From Betaproteobacteria bacterium Ga0077527 (GTDB lineage: Bacteria > Pseudomonadota > Gammaproteobacteria > Burkholderiales > SG8-41), in assembly GCA_001464815.1 (NCBI GenBank), contig LNDW01000022.1, positions 140,290-204,289 on the forward strand: DNA of 64,000 nt, written 5' to 3'. The notes below the pieces were generated by a model, which was given only the letters and a program-made list of their open reading frames with translations, ran no database searches and was not told the origin of the DNA. The translations under genes and the position numbers were made by a program. Positions 8,179 to 18,474 of this stretch are shown here, one piece after another (the stretch's first letter is position 1; each line of letters begins with the position of its first letter).

Positions 8179-9153
8179 TCATGTTCCGATCAGCGCATCG
8201 GCGAATTCGTCAGCAACAAAGGGACGCAGGTCGTCGAGACCTTCACCAACGCCGATATAGCGCACCGGCACCGGCGCCTTGCCGGGCCGCGCCGCGGCAA
8301 TCGCGGCGACCACGCCGCCTTTGGCGGTGCCGTCGAGCTTGGTCAGCACCAGGCCGGTGACCCCGATCGCAGCGTCAAAGGCGGCCAGTTGCGACAGCGC
8401 GTTCTGCCCGGTATTGGCGTCGAGCACCAGCAGCACCTCATGCGGGGCGTCGGGCTGGGCCTTGCTGATCACCCGTTTCACTTTCCTGATTTCCTCCATC
8501 AGGTGCAGTTGGGTCGGCAGCCGGCCCGCGGTGTCGGCGAGCACGACGTCGATGCCGCGTGCCCTTGCGGCACTGATCGCATCGAAGATCACCGCCGCGG
8601 CATCGCCGGATTCCTGGGCGATCACGGTAACGTTGTTGCGCTCGCCCCAGGCCAGCAGCTGTTCGCGCGCGGCGGCGCGGAAAGTGTCGCCGGCGGCGAG
8701 CAGCACTGAACGGCCCTCGTTCTGGAACAGCCGCGCCAGCTTGCCGATCGAAGTGGTCTTGCCGGCGCCATTGACGCCGGCGAGCATGATCACGAATGGT
8801 TTTGCGCTGCCGACATCCAGCGGCTGTTCCGCGGGTTTTAGCAGTTTCAGCAGTTCTTCGTGCAGCGCCGTGCGCAGTTGGGCGGCCTCGCCATATCCCT
8901 CGCGCCTGGCCCGGCCGCGAAGGGCTTCAATCAGGCGGGTGGTCGCGGTGACGCCGACATCGGCACCGAGCAGGGTTGTTTCAAGTTCTTCGAAAAAGGC
9001 CTCGTCGAGGCGGCGGCCTCCGCCAAACAGGCTGCCGAGGCGCCCGGAAAGCTGGGCGCGGGTCTTGTCCAGGCCCTGGCGCAGCCGTGCCAGCCAGCCC
9101 GTGGCCGTAGCGGGTGCGGCATCGGCGGGTGTTTTTTTTCCGAAACCAAACAT
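8179..9153 (-). CDS. ftsY: Signal recognition particle receptor FtsY
   Basis: A 324-residue SRP GTPase with the N-terminal helical domain followed by the NG domain: G1 GVNGAGKTTSIGK, G3 DTAGR, G4 TKLDGTAKGG. The acidic A-domain found in enteric FtsY is much reduced here. FtsY docks ribosome-SRP complexes at the membrane for co-translational insertion. The start MFGFGKK at 9153 is chosen as the family's usual beginning; upstream in-frame codons are not conserved in type. Confidence 0.95.
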   Translation of the reverse strand: MFGFGKKTPADAAPATATGWLARLRQGLDKTRAQLSGRLGSLFGGGRRLDEAFFEELETTLLGADVGVTATTRLIEALRGRARREGYGEAAQLRTALHEELLKLLKPAEQPLDVGSAKPFVIMLAGVNGAGKTTSIGKLARLFQNEGRSVLLAAGDTFRAAAREQLLAWGERNNVTVIAQESGDAAAVIFDAISAARARGIDVVLADTAGRLPTQLHLMEEIRKVKRVISKAQPDAPHEVLLVLDANTGQNALSQLAAFDAAIGVTGLVLTKLDGTAKGGVVAAIAAARPGKAPVPVRYIGVGEGLDDLRPFVADEFADALIGT

Positions 9154-9236
9154 GAAAAGTGCAGTCTGAATGGACAATCGCCACAACAGCATGACAGAAC
9201 GCAGGGCGCAGAACGCGTTGTGGCAGCTGAATTGGC

Positions 9237-9242
9237 TACAAT
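9237..9242 (+). promoter_or_regulatory. Possible -10 element for the M16 peptidase operon
   Basis: TACAAT in the divergent ftsY / M16 gap, about 62 nt upstream of the first peptidase start, fits a sigma-70 -10 box. No good -35 lies at 16-18 nt, so this is a weak call. Confidence 0.35.
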
Positions 9243-9303
9243 TCTAGCAGGGCGTCATTATGCGCCCCGACTTTCCGCTCCGAATCACAACTCTGTGAAC
9301 ACC

Positions 9304-10698
9304 ATGCCACGATCCCGCCTGCTGCTCGCCGCACTGTGTGCCCTGCCCTTGTTGCTGCCATCGCCGTTGCTGGCCGCACGTCCGACCGGTGATGTCGCGG
9401 TGCGTGAGCTCGACAACGGGCTGCGCGTCATCGTCAAAACCGACCGCCGCGCCCCGGTGGTGGTGAGCATGGTCTGGTACCGCGTGGGCAGCATGGATGA
9501 GCATAACGGCATCACCGGTGTCGCGCATGTGCTCGAGCACATGATGTTCAAAGGCACGCGCAGAGTGCCCGCCGGAGAATTTTCGCGGCTGATCGCCGCC
9601 GCCGGCGGCCGTGACAATGCCTTCACCAGCCGCGATTACACGGCGTATTTCCAGATCCTGCAAAAGACGGAGCTGCCGCTGTCGCTGCGCCTGGAGGCCG
9701 ACCGGATGAACAATCTGCTGCTGTCCAGGGATGAATTTGCCAAGGAAATCAAGGTGGTGATGGAGGAGCGCCGCTGGCGCACCGACGACCGCCCGCAATC
9801 CGTGCTCTACGAGCGGCTGATGGCGAGTGCCCTCAAGGCGCATCCCTACCGCCACCCGGTGATCGGCTGGATGAGCGACCTCGAAACCCTGACGGTGGAG
9901 GATACCCAGCGTTTCTACGATCAATGGTACGGGCCGAACAATGCCACCGTGGTCATCGTCGGTGATGTGGTGGCGGAAGAGGTGTTCGCGCTGGCGCAGA
10001 AATACTTTGGCCGCATCCCGCGCAAGACGCTGCCGCAGCGCAAGGCGCAGACCGAACCGCCGCAGTTGGGCATCCAGCGCCTGACGGTGAAGGCGCCCGC
10101 GGAGCAGGCCCAGGTGCTGATGGCCTGGCGTGTGCCGCGGCTGCAGAAACCGGCCGAGGAGTGGGAGCCCTATGCGCTGGACATGCTTGAAGGCGTGTTG
10201 AGCGGCAACGCCGCGGCCCGGCTGCCCCAGCGCCTGGTGCGGGACCAGCGGATCGCGGTGTCGGCCGGCGCGGGTTACGAGGGCGTCGGGCGCGGCCCCG
10301 GTTTTTTCCTGCTCGCCGGTACCCCCGTGGCCGGACGCAGTGCCGCCGACATCGAGGCGGCGCTGCGCCGCGAACTGCAGCGGGTGGTCGATGAAGGGGT
10401 CAGCGAGGCGGAGCTCAATCGCGTCAGGGCGCAGATCATTTCCGCCGATGTCTACCAGCGCGACTCGATGTTCTTCCAGGCGCGGCTGATCGGTGTGCTG
10501 GAAACCGTCGGTCTGTCATACCGTGATCTCGACCTGTTCATCGAGCGCCTGCAGGCAATCACCGCGGAGCAGGTGCGCGAGGTGGCGCGCAAATACCTGG
10601 TCGATGACCAGTTGACGGTGGCCTATCTGGATCCGCAACCGCTGGACTCGGCGGCGCCCCGCATCAAACCGCCGGCAGGAGTGCGTCATGGCAATTAA
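9304..10698 (+). CDS. Periplasmic M16 (pitrilysin) family zinc peptidase, catalytic subunit
   Basis: A 464-residue protein with a Sec signal peptide (hydrophobic residues 5-22). It has the inverted zinc motif HxxEH as HVLEH (residues 75-79) and the downstream third ligand region EIKVVMEERRW. The C-terminal half lacks the Arg/Tyr substrate-binding motif of M16 enzymes, which is instead found in the next gene. The ATG at 9304 begins the signal peptide. The two M16 genes overlap by 11 nt and probably form a heterodimer. Substrate unknown. Confidence 0.9.
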   Translation: MPRSRLLLAALCALPLLLPSPLLAARPTGDVAVRELDNGLRVIVKTDRRAPVVVSMVWYRVGSMDEHNGITGVAHVLEHMMFKGTRRVPAGEFSRLIAAAGGRDNAFTSRDYTAYFQILQKTELPLSLRLEADRMNNLLLSRDEFAKEIKVVMEERRWRTDDRPQSVLYERLMASALKAHPYRHPVIGWMSDLETLTVEDTQRFYDQWYGPNNATVVIVGDVVAEEVFALAQKYFGRIPRKTLPQRKAQTEPPQLGIQRLTVKAPAEQAQVLMAWRVPRLQKPAEEWEPYALDMLEGVLSGNAAARLPQRLVRDQRIAVSAGAGYEGVGRGPGFFLLAGTPVAGRSAADIEAALRRELQRVVDEGVSEAELNRVRAQIISADVYQRDSMFFQARLIGVLETVGLSYRDLDLFIERLQAITAEQVREVARKYLVDDQLTVAYLDPQPLDSAAPRIKPPAGVRHGN

Positions 10699-12025
10699 AT
10701 CCTTTCCGCTGGTCCTGTTTCGTTGCGTGGCCCTGCTGTCGGCGCTTTTGTTCGCGCAGGCCGCGCAGGCGATTCTGCCGATCGAGCACTGGCGCACCGC
10801 CAACGGCGCCAAGGTCTACTTTGTTGCCAACCGCGGCCTGCCGATGGTGGATGTGTCGGTCGAATTTCCGGCCGGTTCCGCCTTTGATTTGCCGTCCAAG
10901 CCGGGGGTCGCTGCGCTGACCAACAGCCTGATGCGCCTTGGCGCGCAGGGGCTGGCCGAGGACGAAATCGAGCGCCGTCTTGCCGACATTGGTGCCGTGC
11001 TGAACAACCGTTTTGACAGTGACCGCAACGGCCTGACGCTGCGCACCCTGTCCGACCCGCGCTGGCGCGACGAGGCGCTGCAGTTGATGACCCGGATATT
11101 GGCGGCCCCGGATTACCCGCAGCCGGTATTCGAGCGCGAACGCAGCCGCCTGCTGGCCGGGCTCAAGGAATCGGAGCGCCTGCCGGCGACGCAGGCCAGC
11201 CGCGAGTTCCAGCGCGCGGTGTTCGGGGACCATCCCTATGGCCGCCGTGCCTACGAGATTGAAGCGCTGGATCGCATCACACGCGACGACCTCGTCGCCT
11301 TCCATCGCAACTTCTTTGTCGCCGACCGCGCGGTGGTGGCGATCATGGGTGATGTCACGCGGGCGCAGGCCGAGGCCATCGCCGAGCAGTTGACCCGCGG
11401 GCTGCCGCGCGGCAAGGGCTCCGCCGCGCTGCCGGATCCGGCGCCGCTGATGAAAGGGATTGAGCGGTTTGTGCCGCATCCGGCATCACAAAGCCACATC
11501 TACGTCGGCGCGCCCGGCATCAAGCGCAGCGACCCGGACTTTTTCGCGATTTTTGTCGGCAACCACATCCTTGGCGGCGGCGGTTTTGTGTCGCGCATCA
11601 CCGAGGAGGTGCGGCAGAAACGCGGCCTTGCCTATTCGGCCTACAGCACGTTTTCGCCAACCCTGTCCGCCGGACCTTTCACCATCGGCATGCAGACCCA
11701 GCGCGACCAGGCGCAGGAAGCGCTGGCCGTGGTGCGCAAGACACTGCGCGAGTTTGTCGCCAATGGCCCGACCGAAAAAGAGCTGACCGCGGCCAAGCAA
11801 AACATCATTGGCGGCTTTCCGATGCGCATCGACAGCAATCGCAAGATTCACGACTACCTCGGCATGATCGGCTTTTACGACCTGCCGCTCAATTATCTCG
11901 AGACCTTTGTGCCGCAGGTGCAGCGCCTGACCGTGGCCGAGGTCAAGGCGGCATTCGCGCGGCGCATCGATCCCGAGCGCATGGTGACCGTGGTTGTTGC
12001 CACGGATGACGCAACCGCGCCCTGA
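10688..12025 (+). CDS. M16 family peptidase-like protein, non-catalytic subunit
   Basis: A 445-residue secreted M16-fold protein with a signal peptide ending near AAQA. The place of the zinc motif reads GVAALTNSLM, so the HxxEH ligands are absent and it cannot bind catalytic zinc in the normal way. It keeps the C-terminal RGLAYSAYSTF motif, the Arg/Tyr pair that grips substrate in M16B enzymes. Together with the preceding gene it makes one complete active site, as in two-subunit M16B peptidases. Confidence 0.9.
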   Translation: MAIKSFPLVLFRCVALLSALLFAQAAQAILPIEHWRTANGAKVYFVANRGLPMVDVSVEFPAGSAFDLPSKPGVAALTNSLMRLGAQGLAEDEIERRLADIGAVLNNRFDSDRNGLTLRTLSDPRWRDEALQLMTRILAAPDYPQPVFERERSRLLAGLKESERLPATQASREFQRAVFGDHPYGRRAYEIEALDRITRDDLVAFHRNFFVADRAVVAIMGDVTRAQAEAIAEQLTRGLPRGKGSAALPDPAPLMKGIERFVPHPASQSHIYVGAPGIKRSDPDFFAIFVGNHILGGGGFVSRITEEVRQKRGLAYSAYSTFSPTLSAGPFTIGMQTQRDQAQEALAVVRKTLREFVANGPTEKELTAAKQNIIGGFPMRIDSNRKIHDYLGMIGFYDLPLNYLETFVPQVQRLTVAEVKAAFARRIDPERMVTVVVATDDATAP

Positions 12026-12616
12026 TGCGCGCGGCGCGCGGTTCCTGTCCGTGAAGCAGGGCGAAGTACGCATCATCGGCGGCGCCTGGCGCAGCCGGCG
12101 CATCCGTTTCATCGATCGCCCCGGACTGCGGCCGACCACGGATCGTGTGCGCGAAACCCTGTTCAACTGGCTGGGGCAGGATCTCGACGGCCGGTCCTGC
12201 CTGGATCTTTTCGCCGGCAGTGGCGCACTCGGTTTCGAGGCGGCTTCACGCGGTGCAGCGAAAGTGGTGATGGTCGAGCGCGATGCCCGGGCCTGGCGTG
12301 CGCTCGAGGACAATCGCAAGGCGCTGGATGCGGCCGCGGTGACCGTGCTGCACGACGATGCGCTAGAATTCCTCGGCCGGCATCAAGGATGTTATGACGT
12401 GGTGTTCGCCGACCCGCCTTTTGCGGAATTTGCCGATGATGGCTGGGGTCGCTTGTTCGCGGCGTTGCCGAAGGTGCTGAAGCCGCATGCAAGGCTGTAT
12501 TGTGAGCGTGCCGATGCGCTGGCGCCGGGCGGAGGCTGGACGGTGTTGCGTTCAGGCCGTGCCGGCCAGGTCAGTTACCAGTTATTGCAGTTTGCCGCAG
12601 CCGAAGAAAGTAAAAC

Positions 12617-12620
<4 letters not shown>
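12006..12620 (+). CDS. rsmD: 16S rRNA (guanine(966)-N2)-methyltransferase RsmD
   Basis: A 204-residue Rossmann-fold SAM methyltransferase. [12 protein letters not shown] and [14 protein letters not shown] near the N-terminus, motif [20 protein letters not shown], and the catalytic VFADPPF motif are the RsmD signature. It methylates G966 of 16S rRNA. The ATG at 12006 overlaps the preceding peptidase gene by 20 nt, and its stop overlaps the coaD start (ATGA). Confidence 0.95.
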
Positions 12621-13391
<771 letters not shown>

Positions 13392-13419
13392 TTGCGCAAC
13401 CCGGCAGCGGCGTTGAACC

Positions 13420-14256
13420 TCAGCGTTTCTGGCAGGCCGGGCAATAACAGGTCGCTCGCTGCGCCTGACGCAGCTCCCTGATCATGGTGCCGCAGCGTGT
13501 GCAGGGTTCGCTCTTGCGGCCATAGACAAGAAAGTTGTTCTGGAAGTTGCCGGCCATGCCGTCGCTGCCGACATAGTCGCGCAGCGAGCTGCCGCCGGCA
13601 TCGATGGCCTCGCCCAATACCCGTTTGATTTCAGCAGCAAGCCGGTCACAGCGCGCGCGGTTCAGGCGCTGCGCCGGCGTGCGCGGATCGATGCCGGCGC
13701 GGAACAGCGCTTCATTGGCGTAGATGTTGCCGACACCACAGACCACATGGCTGTCCATGATCACCAGCTTGATTGCCGCGCTGCGTGTGCGCGTCTCGCG
13801 ATAAAGCACGTCACCGTCGAAGTCCGCGGTCAGCGGTTCCGGCCCGATTTTGGACAGCAAGGGATGCACCAGCGCGTCGTCACCGCGCTGCCACAGCACC
13901 AGGCCGAAGCGCCGCGGATCACGCAGGCGGATGATGCAATCGTTGTCGATGACCAGATCGAAGTGATCGTGCTTTTCCGCCACGGTTCCGGCATCGACCA
14001 GCCACAGCCGGCCGGACATGCCGAGATGCAGGATCAGCGTGCCGCGGTTGCCGTCAGCCGTGATGCAGTCGAACAACAGGTATTTGCCGCGACGGCCCAG
14101 CGCGCGCACCGTGGCGCCGGCGAGTTTTTGCTCGAGTCCGCGCGGCACCGGCTGGCGCATGCCGCGGTGGCGCACCACCGCGCGTACGATGCGCCGCGCC
14201 TCGACCGCCGGTGCGAGTCCGCGCCGGGTTGTCTCCACTTCCGGGAGTTCTGGCAT
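13420..14256 (-). CDS. mutM: Formamidopyrimidine-DNA glycosylase (Fpg/MutM)
   Basis: A 278-residue bifunctional DNA glycosylase/AP lyase. The N-terminal PELPEVET carries the catalytic Pro2 and Glu3. The helix-two-turn-helix region includes VCGVGNIYANEALF. The C-terminal zinc finger has the pattern C-x2-C (CTRC) and C-x2-C (CPAC), ending in QKR. It removes 8-oxoguanine and ring-opened purines. It converges with the ferredoxin gene, 28 nt apart. Confidence 0.97.
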   Translation of the reverse strand: MPELPEVETTRRGLAPAVEARRIVRAVVRHRGMRQPVPRGLEQKLAGATVRALGRRGKYLLFDCITADGNRGTLILHLGMSGRLWLVDAGTVAEKHDHFDLVIDNDCIIRLRDPRRFGLVLWQRGDDALVHPLLSKIGPEPLTADFDGDVLYRETRTRSAAIKLVIMDSHVVCGVGNIYANEALFRAGIDPRTPAQRLNRARCDRLAAEIKRVLGEAIDAGGSSLRDYVGSDGMAGNFQNNFLVYGRKSEPCTRCGTMIRELRQAQRATCYCPACQKR

Positions 14257-14276
14257 AAGTAATTGATTTTATTTAA

Positions 14277-15098
14277 TTATTTTGGCATGTCGAGCAGCGC
14301 CTTGCCGGCTGCTTCGAGAAACACGTAATGCAGGCCCTGGTCGCGCCGCCATAACACCAGTTGCGGCGAGCGCTGCATGATGCCGAGCTCGATGCTGCGA
14401 CCGTCTTCGAGCGTGATGCGGATGTTTTCGGCAGTGTTGCGGCCGTCGTGCAGTTGCATGCTGGCCGCCGCCGCCTGGCGCCAGCGGTCGACATAGGCCT
14501 GCAGTTCATCGGCGCCAAGATCGGCAGCGGGCTGGCGCTGCCAGCGGCCGTCAACCTTGCGTATCCCTCCCTGAGGCAGCGTGATTGCCAGCGGTTTTTC
14601 CTGTTCTTCGAGCAGCACGCGACGGATCAATGCCTCGGCCCGCGCCGGCAAAGCCGCGCCGTGGCGCAGCTCGACGACATGGACCTTGTCGCCCCGGCGC
14701 AGATACTGTTCACGCGTCACGGTATTGATGGCGCCGAAAGCATATTGAACGCCATCAATCTCGAGTGCTGCGGCGGGCGGATCCAGTTCGAAGCGCTCCA
14801 GATCCTGTGCCGGCAGCTCCGCCGAGGGGCGGGCCTCCAGCACCGACAACATGCGCAGCACCTGGAACTCGTCGGCGCGCGCCCTGAAAGGGGCTTCGAT
14901 CAGCCAGCGTTCGCCGTCCCGTCGCAGCTCGATTGCGGGCCGTCCGGGACGCAGCACCGCGATGCGCGTGGCCGCGGCGGGTTTCAGCGTGGACAGCGGG
15001 GCCGGGGTGGATTCGCGCGCTGGCTTGAGCATCACCAGTGCGGTGAGCGCGAGCACGATGACTAGCAGTAAGAGGTTGAGCCGCCAGCCGTGCAGCAT
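14277..15098 (-). CDS. DUF4340 domain protein, Gld-type export operon
   Basis: A 273-residue protein with one N-terminal membrane helix (about residues 7-25) and a periplasmic region of short beta-rich repeats, resembling the DUF4340 family. It is the last gene of a tight four-gene operon with an ABC ATPase, a permease and a GldG-like protein, an association seen in many genomes. The substrate of such systems is not known. It ends in an AT-rich gap before mutM. Confidence 0.8.
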   Translation of the reverse strand: MLHGWRLNLLLLVIVLALTALVMLKPARESTPAPLSTLKPAAATRIAVLRPGRPAIELRRDGERWLIEAPFRARADEFQVLRMLSVLEARPSAELPAQDLERFELDPPAAALEIDGVQYAFGAINTVTREQYLRRGDKVHVVELRHGAALPARAEALIRRVLLEEQEKPLAITLPQGGIRKVDGRWQRQPAADLGADELQAYVDRWRQAAAASMQLHDGRNTAENIRITLEDGRSIELGIMQRSPQLVLWRRDQGLHYVFLEAAGKALLDMPK

Positions 15099-15104
15099 GC
15101 GGTT

Positions 15105-16481
15105 TCAGCGCGCGTTGCGCCGCCGCCACCAGACGACGATGCCCGAGACCGCGAACAGCAGCGGCAGCAGGATCAGCACGACAAAGGCGATCAGGTAGAG
15201 CAGCGTAGTGTCGATTTCAATGCGGGTGTCGGCGGCGGGCTTTGGGTCGATGGTGACCAGCGCATCCTCGCCGGCCAGCCAGTTGAGCATGGCGATACCC
15301 AGCGCCAGGTTGCCGCCGTTGCCGATGAAGGTGTTGGACAGGAAGTGACCGCCGCCGGCCACCAGCACGCGCTGCTCGCGGTCGCCGACGGTGCGTTCGA
15401 AGGCGCTCGCAACGTTGACCGGGCCGGGCAGGTCGCGTGATTTGTCGAAGCGCGGCTTGTCATCGAGCTTGCCGGTCTCGACCCAGCCGCGCGGTGCAAC
15501 ATCGATCAGCGGCGTCACCTTCCAGCCGCTGTCGTCATCGGCGGCGATCTGGCGGGCGTGCGGAAACAGGGTGTTGAACTGCAGCGCACCGACCACCGGG
15601 TGCCTTGCATAGTTGGCGGCGACCGCGAACACCGGCGGCCCGCTGCGCGGGGCCAGTGCAGGATCGACCACGGTGCCGGGTGTCAGCACCAGGCTGAGTT
15701 TTTCAGCGAGCGGCTGCAGGCCGCGCAGCGGCTCGGTGTCGATCAGCCACAGCAGGTTGCCGCCGCGCTCGACGTAGCGCATCAGCTTGTCGATTTCGCC
15801 GGACTGCAGCTCGACCTGCGGATGGGTGATCACCAGCAGCGCCGCGTTCTCAGGGACCTCCTGCGCGATGCCGAGGTTGAGGCTCGACAGGTTGAAGCCC
15901 TTCTCGCGCAGACGCAGGCCGAAGGCGCCGAGGTCGTGGTTGGCGACGCCGTCGAGCTTGCGCTCGCCGTGACCGTCCAGCCAAAGCACCAGGTTGTTGG
16001 CACCGCGCGCGAGCCGCAGCAGAGCGTTGGCGAAGCCCTGCTCGGTGAATTCCGACAGGGCGATCTGCTCGCTGCGCCGCTGGTACTGGATGACCAGCGC
16101 GTTGGGTGTGCGCAGGCCGGCTTCGGCGGCGAGCTTGGGCTGTTCGCGCGGGTCGATCAGCTCGATGCGGATGTCGGGCTTGCTGCGCTGGTACGGGCGC
16201 AGCCGTTCCTCAATTGCCTTGTGCACATTGGTCCCGCCGGCATCCTGGCGCAGCGCATAGGCGGTCACCGTGAGCGGGCCTTCGAGCTGCTTAAGCGCGC
16301 CGATGGTCGCTGCCGACAGCGTGTTGCGCGCGCCACGCGTGACATCCTGCTCGTAGCGGTATTCGCGGGCGAGGTAGGCGGCGAGTGCCACCAGCGTCGC
16401 CAGCAGCAGCACGAACAGGCTGCTTTGCGCGGCGTGCTGCAGGCGGACCCGGCGGCCGGTTTTTGCAGGGGGGGTATTCAT
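15105..16481 (-). CDS. GldG-like ABC transporter auxiliary protein
   Basis: A 458-residue protein with a membrane helix near residues 20-40, a long periplasmic domain (LTVTAYALRQD, LIDPREQPKLAAEAG, LWLDGHGERKLDG), and a C-terminal helix at about 428-450 followed by WWRRRNAR. This matches the GldG / ABC_transp_aux family, whose name comes from Bacteroidetes gliding motility. In proteobacteria the role is unknown. Its start overlaps the permease stop by 4 nt. Confidence 0.85.
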   Translation of the reverse strand: MNTPPAKTGRRVRLQHAAQSSLFVLLLATLVALAAYLAREYRYEQDVTRGARNTLSAATIGALKQLEGPLTVTAYALRQDAGGTNVHKAIEERLRPYQRSKPDIRIELIDPREQPKLAAEAGLRTPNALVIQYQRRSEQIALSEFTEQGFANALLRLARGANNLVLWLDGHGERKLDGVANHDLGAFGLRLREKGFNLSSLNLGIAQEVPENAALLVITHPQVELQSGEIDKLMRYVERGGNLLWLIDTEPLRGLQPLAEKLSLVLTPGTVVDPALAPRSGPPVFAVAANYARHPVVGALQFNTLFPHARQIAADDDSGWKVTPLIDVAPRGWVETGKLDDKPRFDKSRDLPGPVNVASAFERTVGDREQRVLVAGGGHFLSNTFIGNGGNLALGIAMLNWLAGEDALVTIDPKPAADTRIEIDTTLLYLIAFVVLILLPLLFAVSGIVVWWRRRNAR

Positions 16482-17251
16482 CCGTGCAACCGCCGGCTGT
16501 CAAGGCGGCGCACCGCCAACACCAGGAAGGCCGCGGTCAGCAGCAGCGAGCAGGCAATGGCGTAAGTGTCAAAGATGCCCTTGCCCAGCGGCTCGAAATT
16601 GCGCAGTGGCGCCAGCACCTGGACAAATGCCGCGGGCACCTGCCAGCCACGCGCGCGCAGGCTGTCAGCGGCGGTATCACTCATGAACAGCATCGCCAGC
16701 AGCAGGCCGAAGGCGAGCAGGGCGGCGGCGATCGGCTGCGCGGTGAGGCTCGAGGCATAGAGCCCGACCGCGGCAAAGCCGGCGGCGAGCAGCAGCAGTG
16801 CCAGGGTCAGATTGGCGAGCAGGCCGTAGTCAAGGCTGGTGTTTGCCGCCAGCGTCAGCGGCATCGCCGCCACCAGCGCAATGATGACCAGCAGGAAGCC
16901 CATCAGGCCGAGGAATTTGCCGACCACGATCTCGGTCATCGACAACGGCGCCGACATCAGCAGCGTCATCGTCTGGTTGCGCCGTTCCTCGGCGATCATC
17001 CGCATCGCCAGCACCGGCACCGCGAACAGCAGCACCGCGGCGGCGGTGGCGAAGGTGGGCGAAGCCACCAGTTCGGTCACCCCGGGCGGGCTGGCGAGCT
17101 GGGCCAGCTGCGCCTGAATCTGCAGGAAATCGTCAAGGCGCTTCAGAAAGCCGTAACCGAGGATCACCTGCACCACTGTCAGCACCAGCCACGCGAGCGG
17201 AGATGTGAACAGCGCGCGCAACTCCTTGGCGGCGATGGTGAAGATCATCAC
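16478..17251 (-). CDS. ABC transporter permease, GldF/NosY type
   Basis: A 257-residue ABC-2 family permease with six predicted helices. It begins IAAKELRALFTSPLAW, and contains RMIAEERRNQTMTLLMSAPLS, the intracellular motif of this subfamily, followed by VVGKFLG. It pairs with the ATPase encoded immediately upstream (4-nt overlap) and the GldG-like protein downstream. Confidence 0.88.
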   Translation of the reverse strand: MMIFTIAAKELRALFTSPLAWLVLTVVQVILGYGFLKRLDDFLQIQAQLAQLASPPGVTELVASPTFATAAAVLLFAVPVLAMRMIAEERRNQTMTLLMSAPLSMTEIVVGKFLGLMGFLLVIIALVAAMPLTLAANTSLDYGLLANLTLALLLLAAGFAAVGLYASSLTAQPIAAALLAFGLLLAMLFMSDTAADSLRARGWQVPAAFVQVLAPLRNFEPLGKGIFDTYAIACSLLLTAAFLVLAVRRLDSRRLHG

Positions 17252-18219
17252 GGTGTTACCCCGCTGGTTTCACTGCGTACGCCTTCATTGTTCCGGGTCA
17301 GCTGCACAAACACCTCCTCGAGGCTGGTCTGTGCCGGCGCCAGCTCGCGCAGGCCCCAGTCCTCGCGGCCGGCGCGGGCGACGATCTCGGCGGTGGGGTC
17401 GGCATCGGGTGCGAAGCGCAGGCGGAAACGCCCTTCACCTTCATGCTGTGCTGCGGCAACCCCGCTGATTGTGCACAGCACCTCGGCCGGCGGCGGACGT
17501 TGCAGGCTAAGCATCACCGTCCGGCCGCGCTGGAATTCGCGCAGGTCCGCGATGCTGCTGGCAAAAACCTCCCGGCCGTGGTGCATGATCTGCACGCGGT
17601 CGCACACCGCCTCGACCTCGGACAGGATGTGCGTGGACAGCATCACGCCATGGCTGTGGCCGAGTTCGCGGATCAGCGCGCGAATATCGAGGATCTGGTT
17701 CGGATCGAGGCCGACCGTGGGCTCGTCGAGAATCACCAGCTCCGGCTCGTGGACGATCGCCTGGGCGATGCCCACCCGTTGCTGGTAGCCCTTGGACAGG
17801 CTGCCGATGAGCTTGCGCGAGACATTACCGAGGCTGCAACGCGCGATCGCGCGGTCAACCGCAGCCGCACATTGCGCGCGCGGCACTCGGTGCAGGCGTG
17901 CGGCAAGCTGCAGGTATTCACGGACATTGAGTTCGCGGTACAGCGGTGGTGTTTCCGGCAGGTAACCGATGTGTGATTTTGCCGCCACCGGATTTTCCAG
18001 CAGGTCGATGCCGCAGATGCGGATTGCACCGGTGCTGGGCGCGAGGTTGCCGGTGAGCATCTGCATGGTGCTGGTCTTGCCGGCGCCGTTGGGTCCGAGC
18101 AGGCCCAGCACCTCGCCGGAGCGCAGCTCGATGTCGATGCCGTCCACGGCGGGGTGCTTGCCGTAACGGCGGGTCAGGCCATGTGCGCTGAGTGTCGGTT
18201 CTGCTGTTGGTGAATTCAT
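17248..18219 (-). CDS. ABC transporter ATP-binding protein, GldA/CcmA type
   Basis: A 323-residue ABC ATPase. Walker A GPNGAGKTSTM, the signature region LSKGYQQRVG, Walker B LVILDEPTVGLDPNQ and the switch STHILSEVE are all present. A C-terminal extension of about 90 residues is typical of DrrA/GldA-type ATPases. It is the first gene of the four-gene minus-strand operon. Confidence 0.9.
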   Translation of the reverse strand: MNSPTAEPTLSAHGLTRRYGKHPAVDGIDIELRSGEVLGLLGPNGAGKTSTMQMLTGNLAPSTGAIRICGIDLLENPVAAKSHIGYLPETPPLYRELNVREYLQLAARLHRVPRAQCAAAVDRAIARCSLGNVSRKLIGSLSKGYQQRVGIAQAIVHEPELVILDEPTVGLDPNQILDIRALIRELGHSHGVMLSTHILSEVEAVCDRVQIMHHGREVFASSIADLREFQRGRTVMLSLQRPPPAEVLCTISGVAAAQHEGEGRFRLRFAPDADPTAEIVARAGREDWGLRELAPAQTSLEEVFVQLTRNNEGVRSETSGVTP

Positions 18220-18474
18220 CGACTGCGGTCATCAACTGCGGCAATCGCAGCGGTGTGCGCCGTGTGGTTGGAGGCGGTGCTTGCCTGGATGTTGACCCGG
18301 TTATTGGCCGTGATGTTGCCTTGTGGTCGGGCGGAAATATACCTAAACTGCCGTGATTATGAACGGCGCACAGTCACAGCGCCAGCCGCCCCGAACGTCG
18401 GTTTTGAACAGATCATCGCCTCCAGCAAAGATTCATCCGCAGACGGCACGCCCGATCCGGCCATCCAGCCTCCC

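Noticed and set aside
15558..17788. Long plus-strand frames of 335 and 467 codons
   Set aside because: They are antisense to the Gld-like operon, whose ABC motifs are unmistakable. Compositions are low-complexity and no start site with SD is present.
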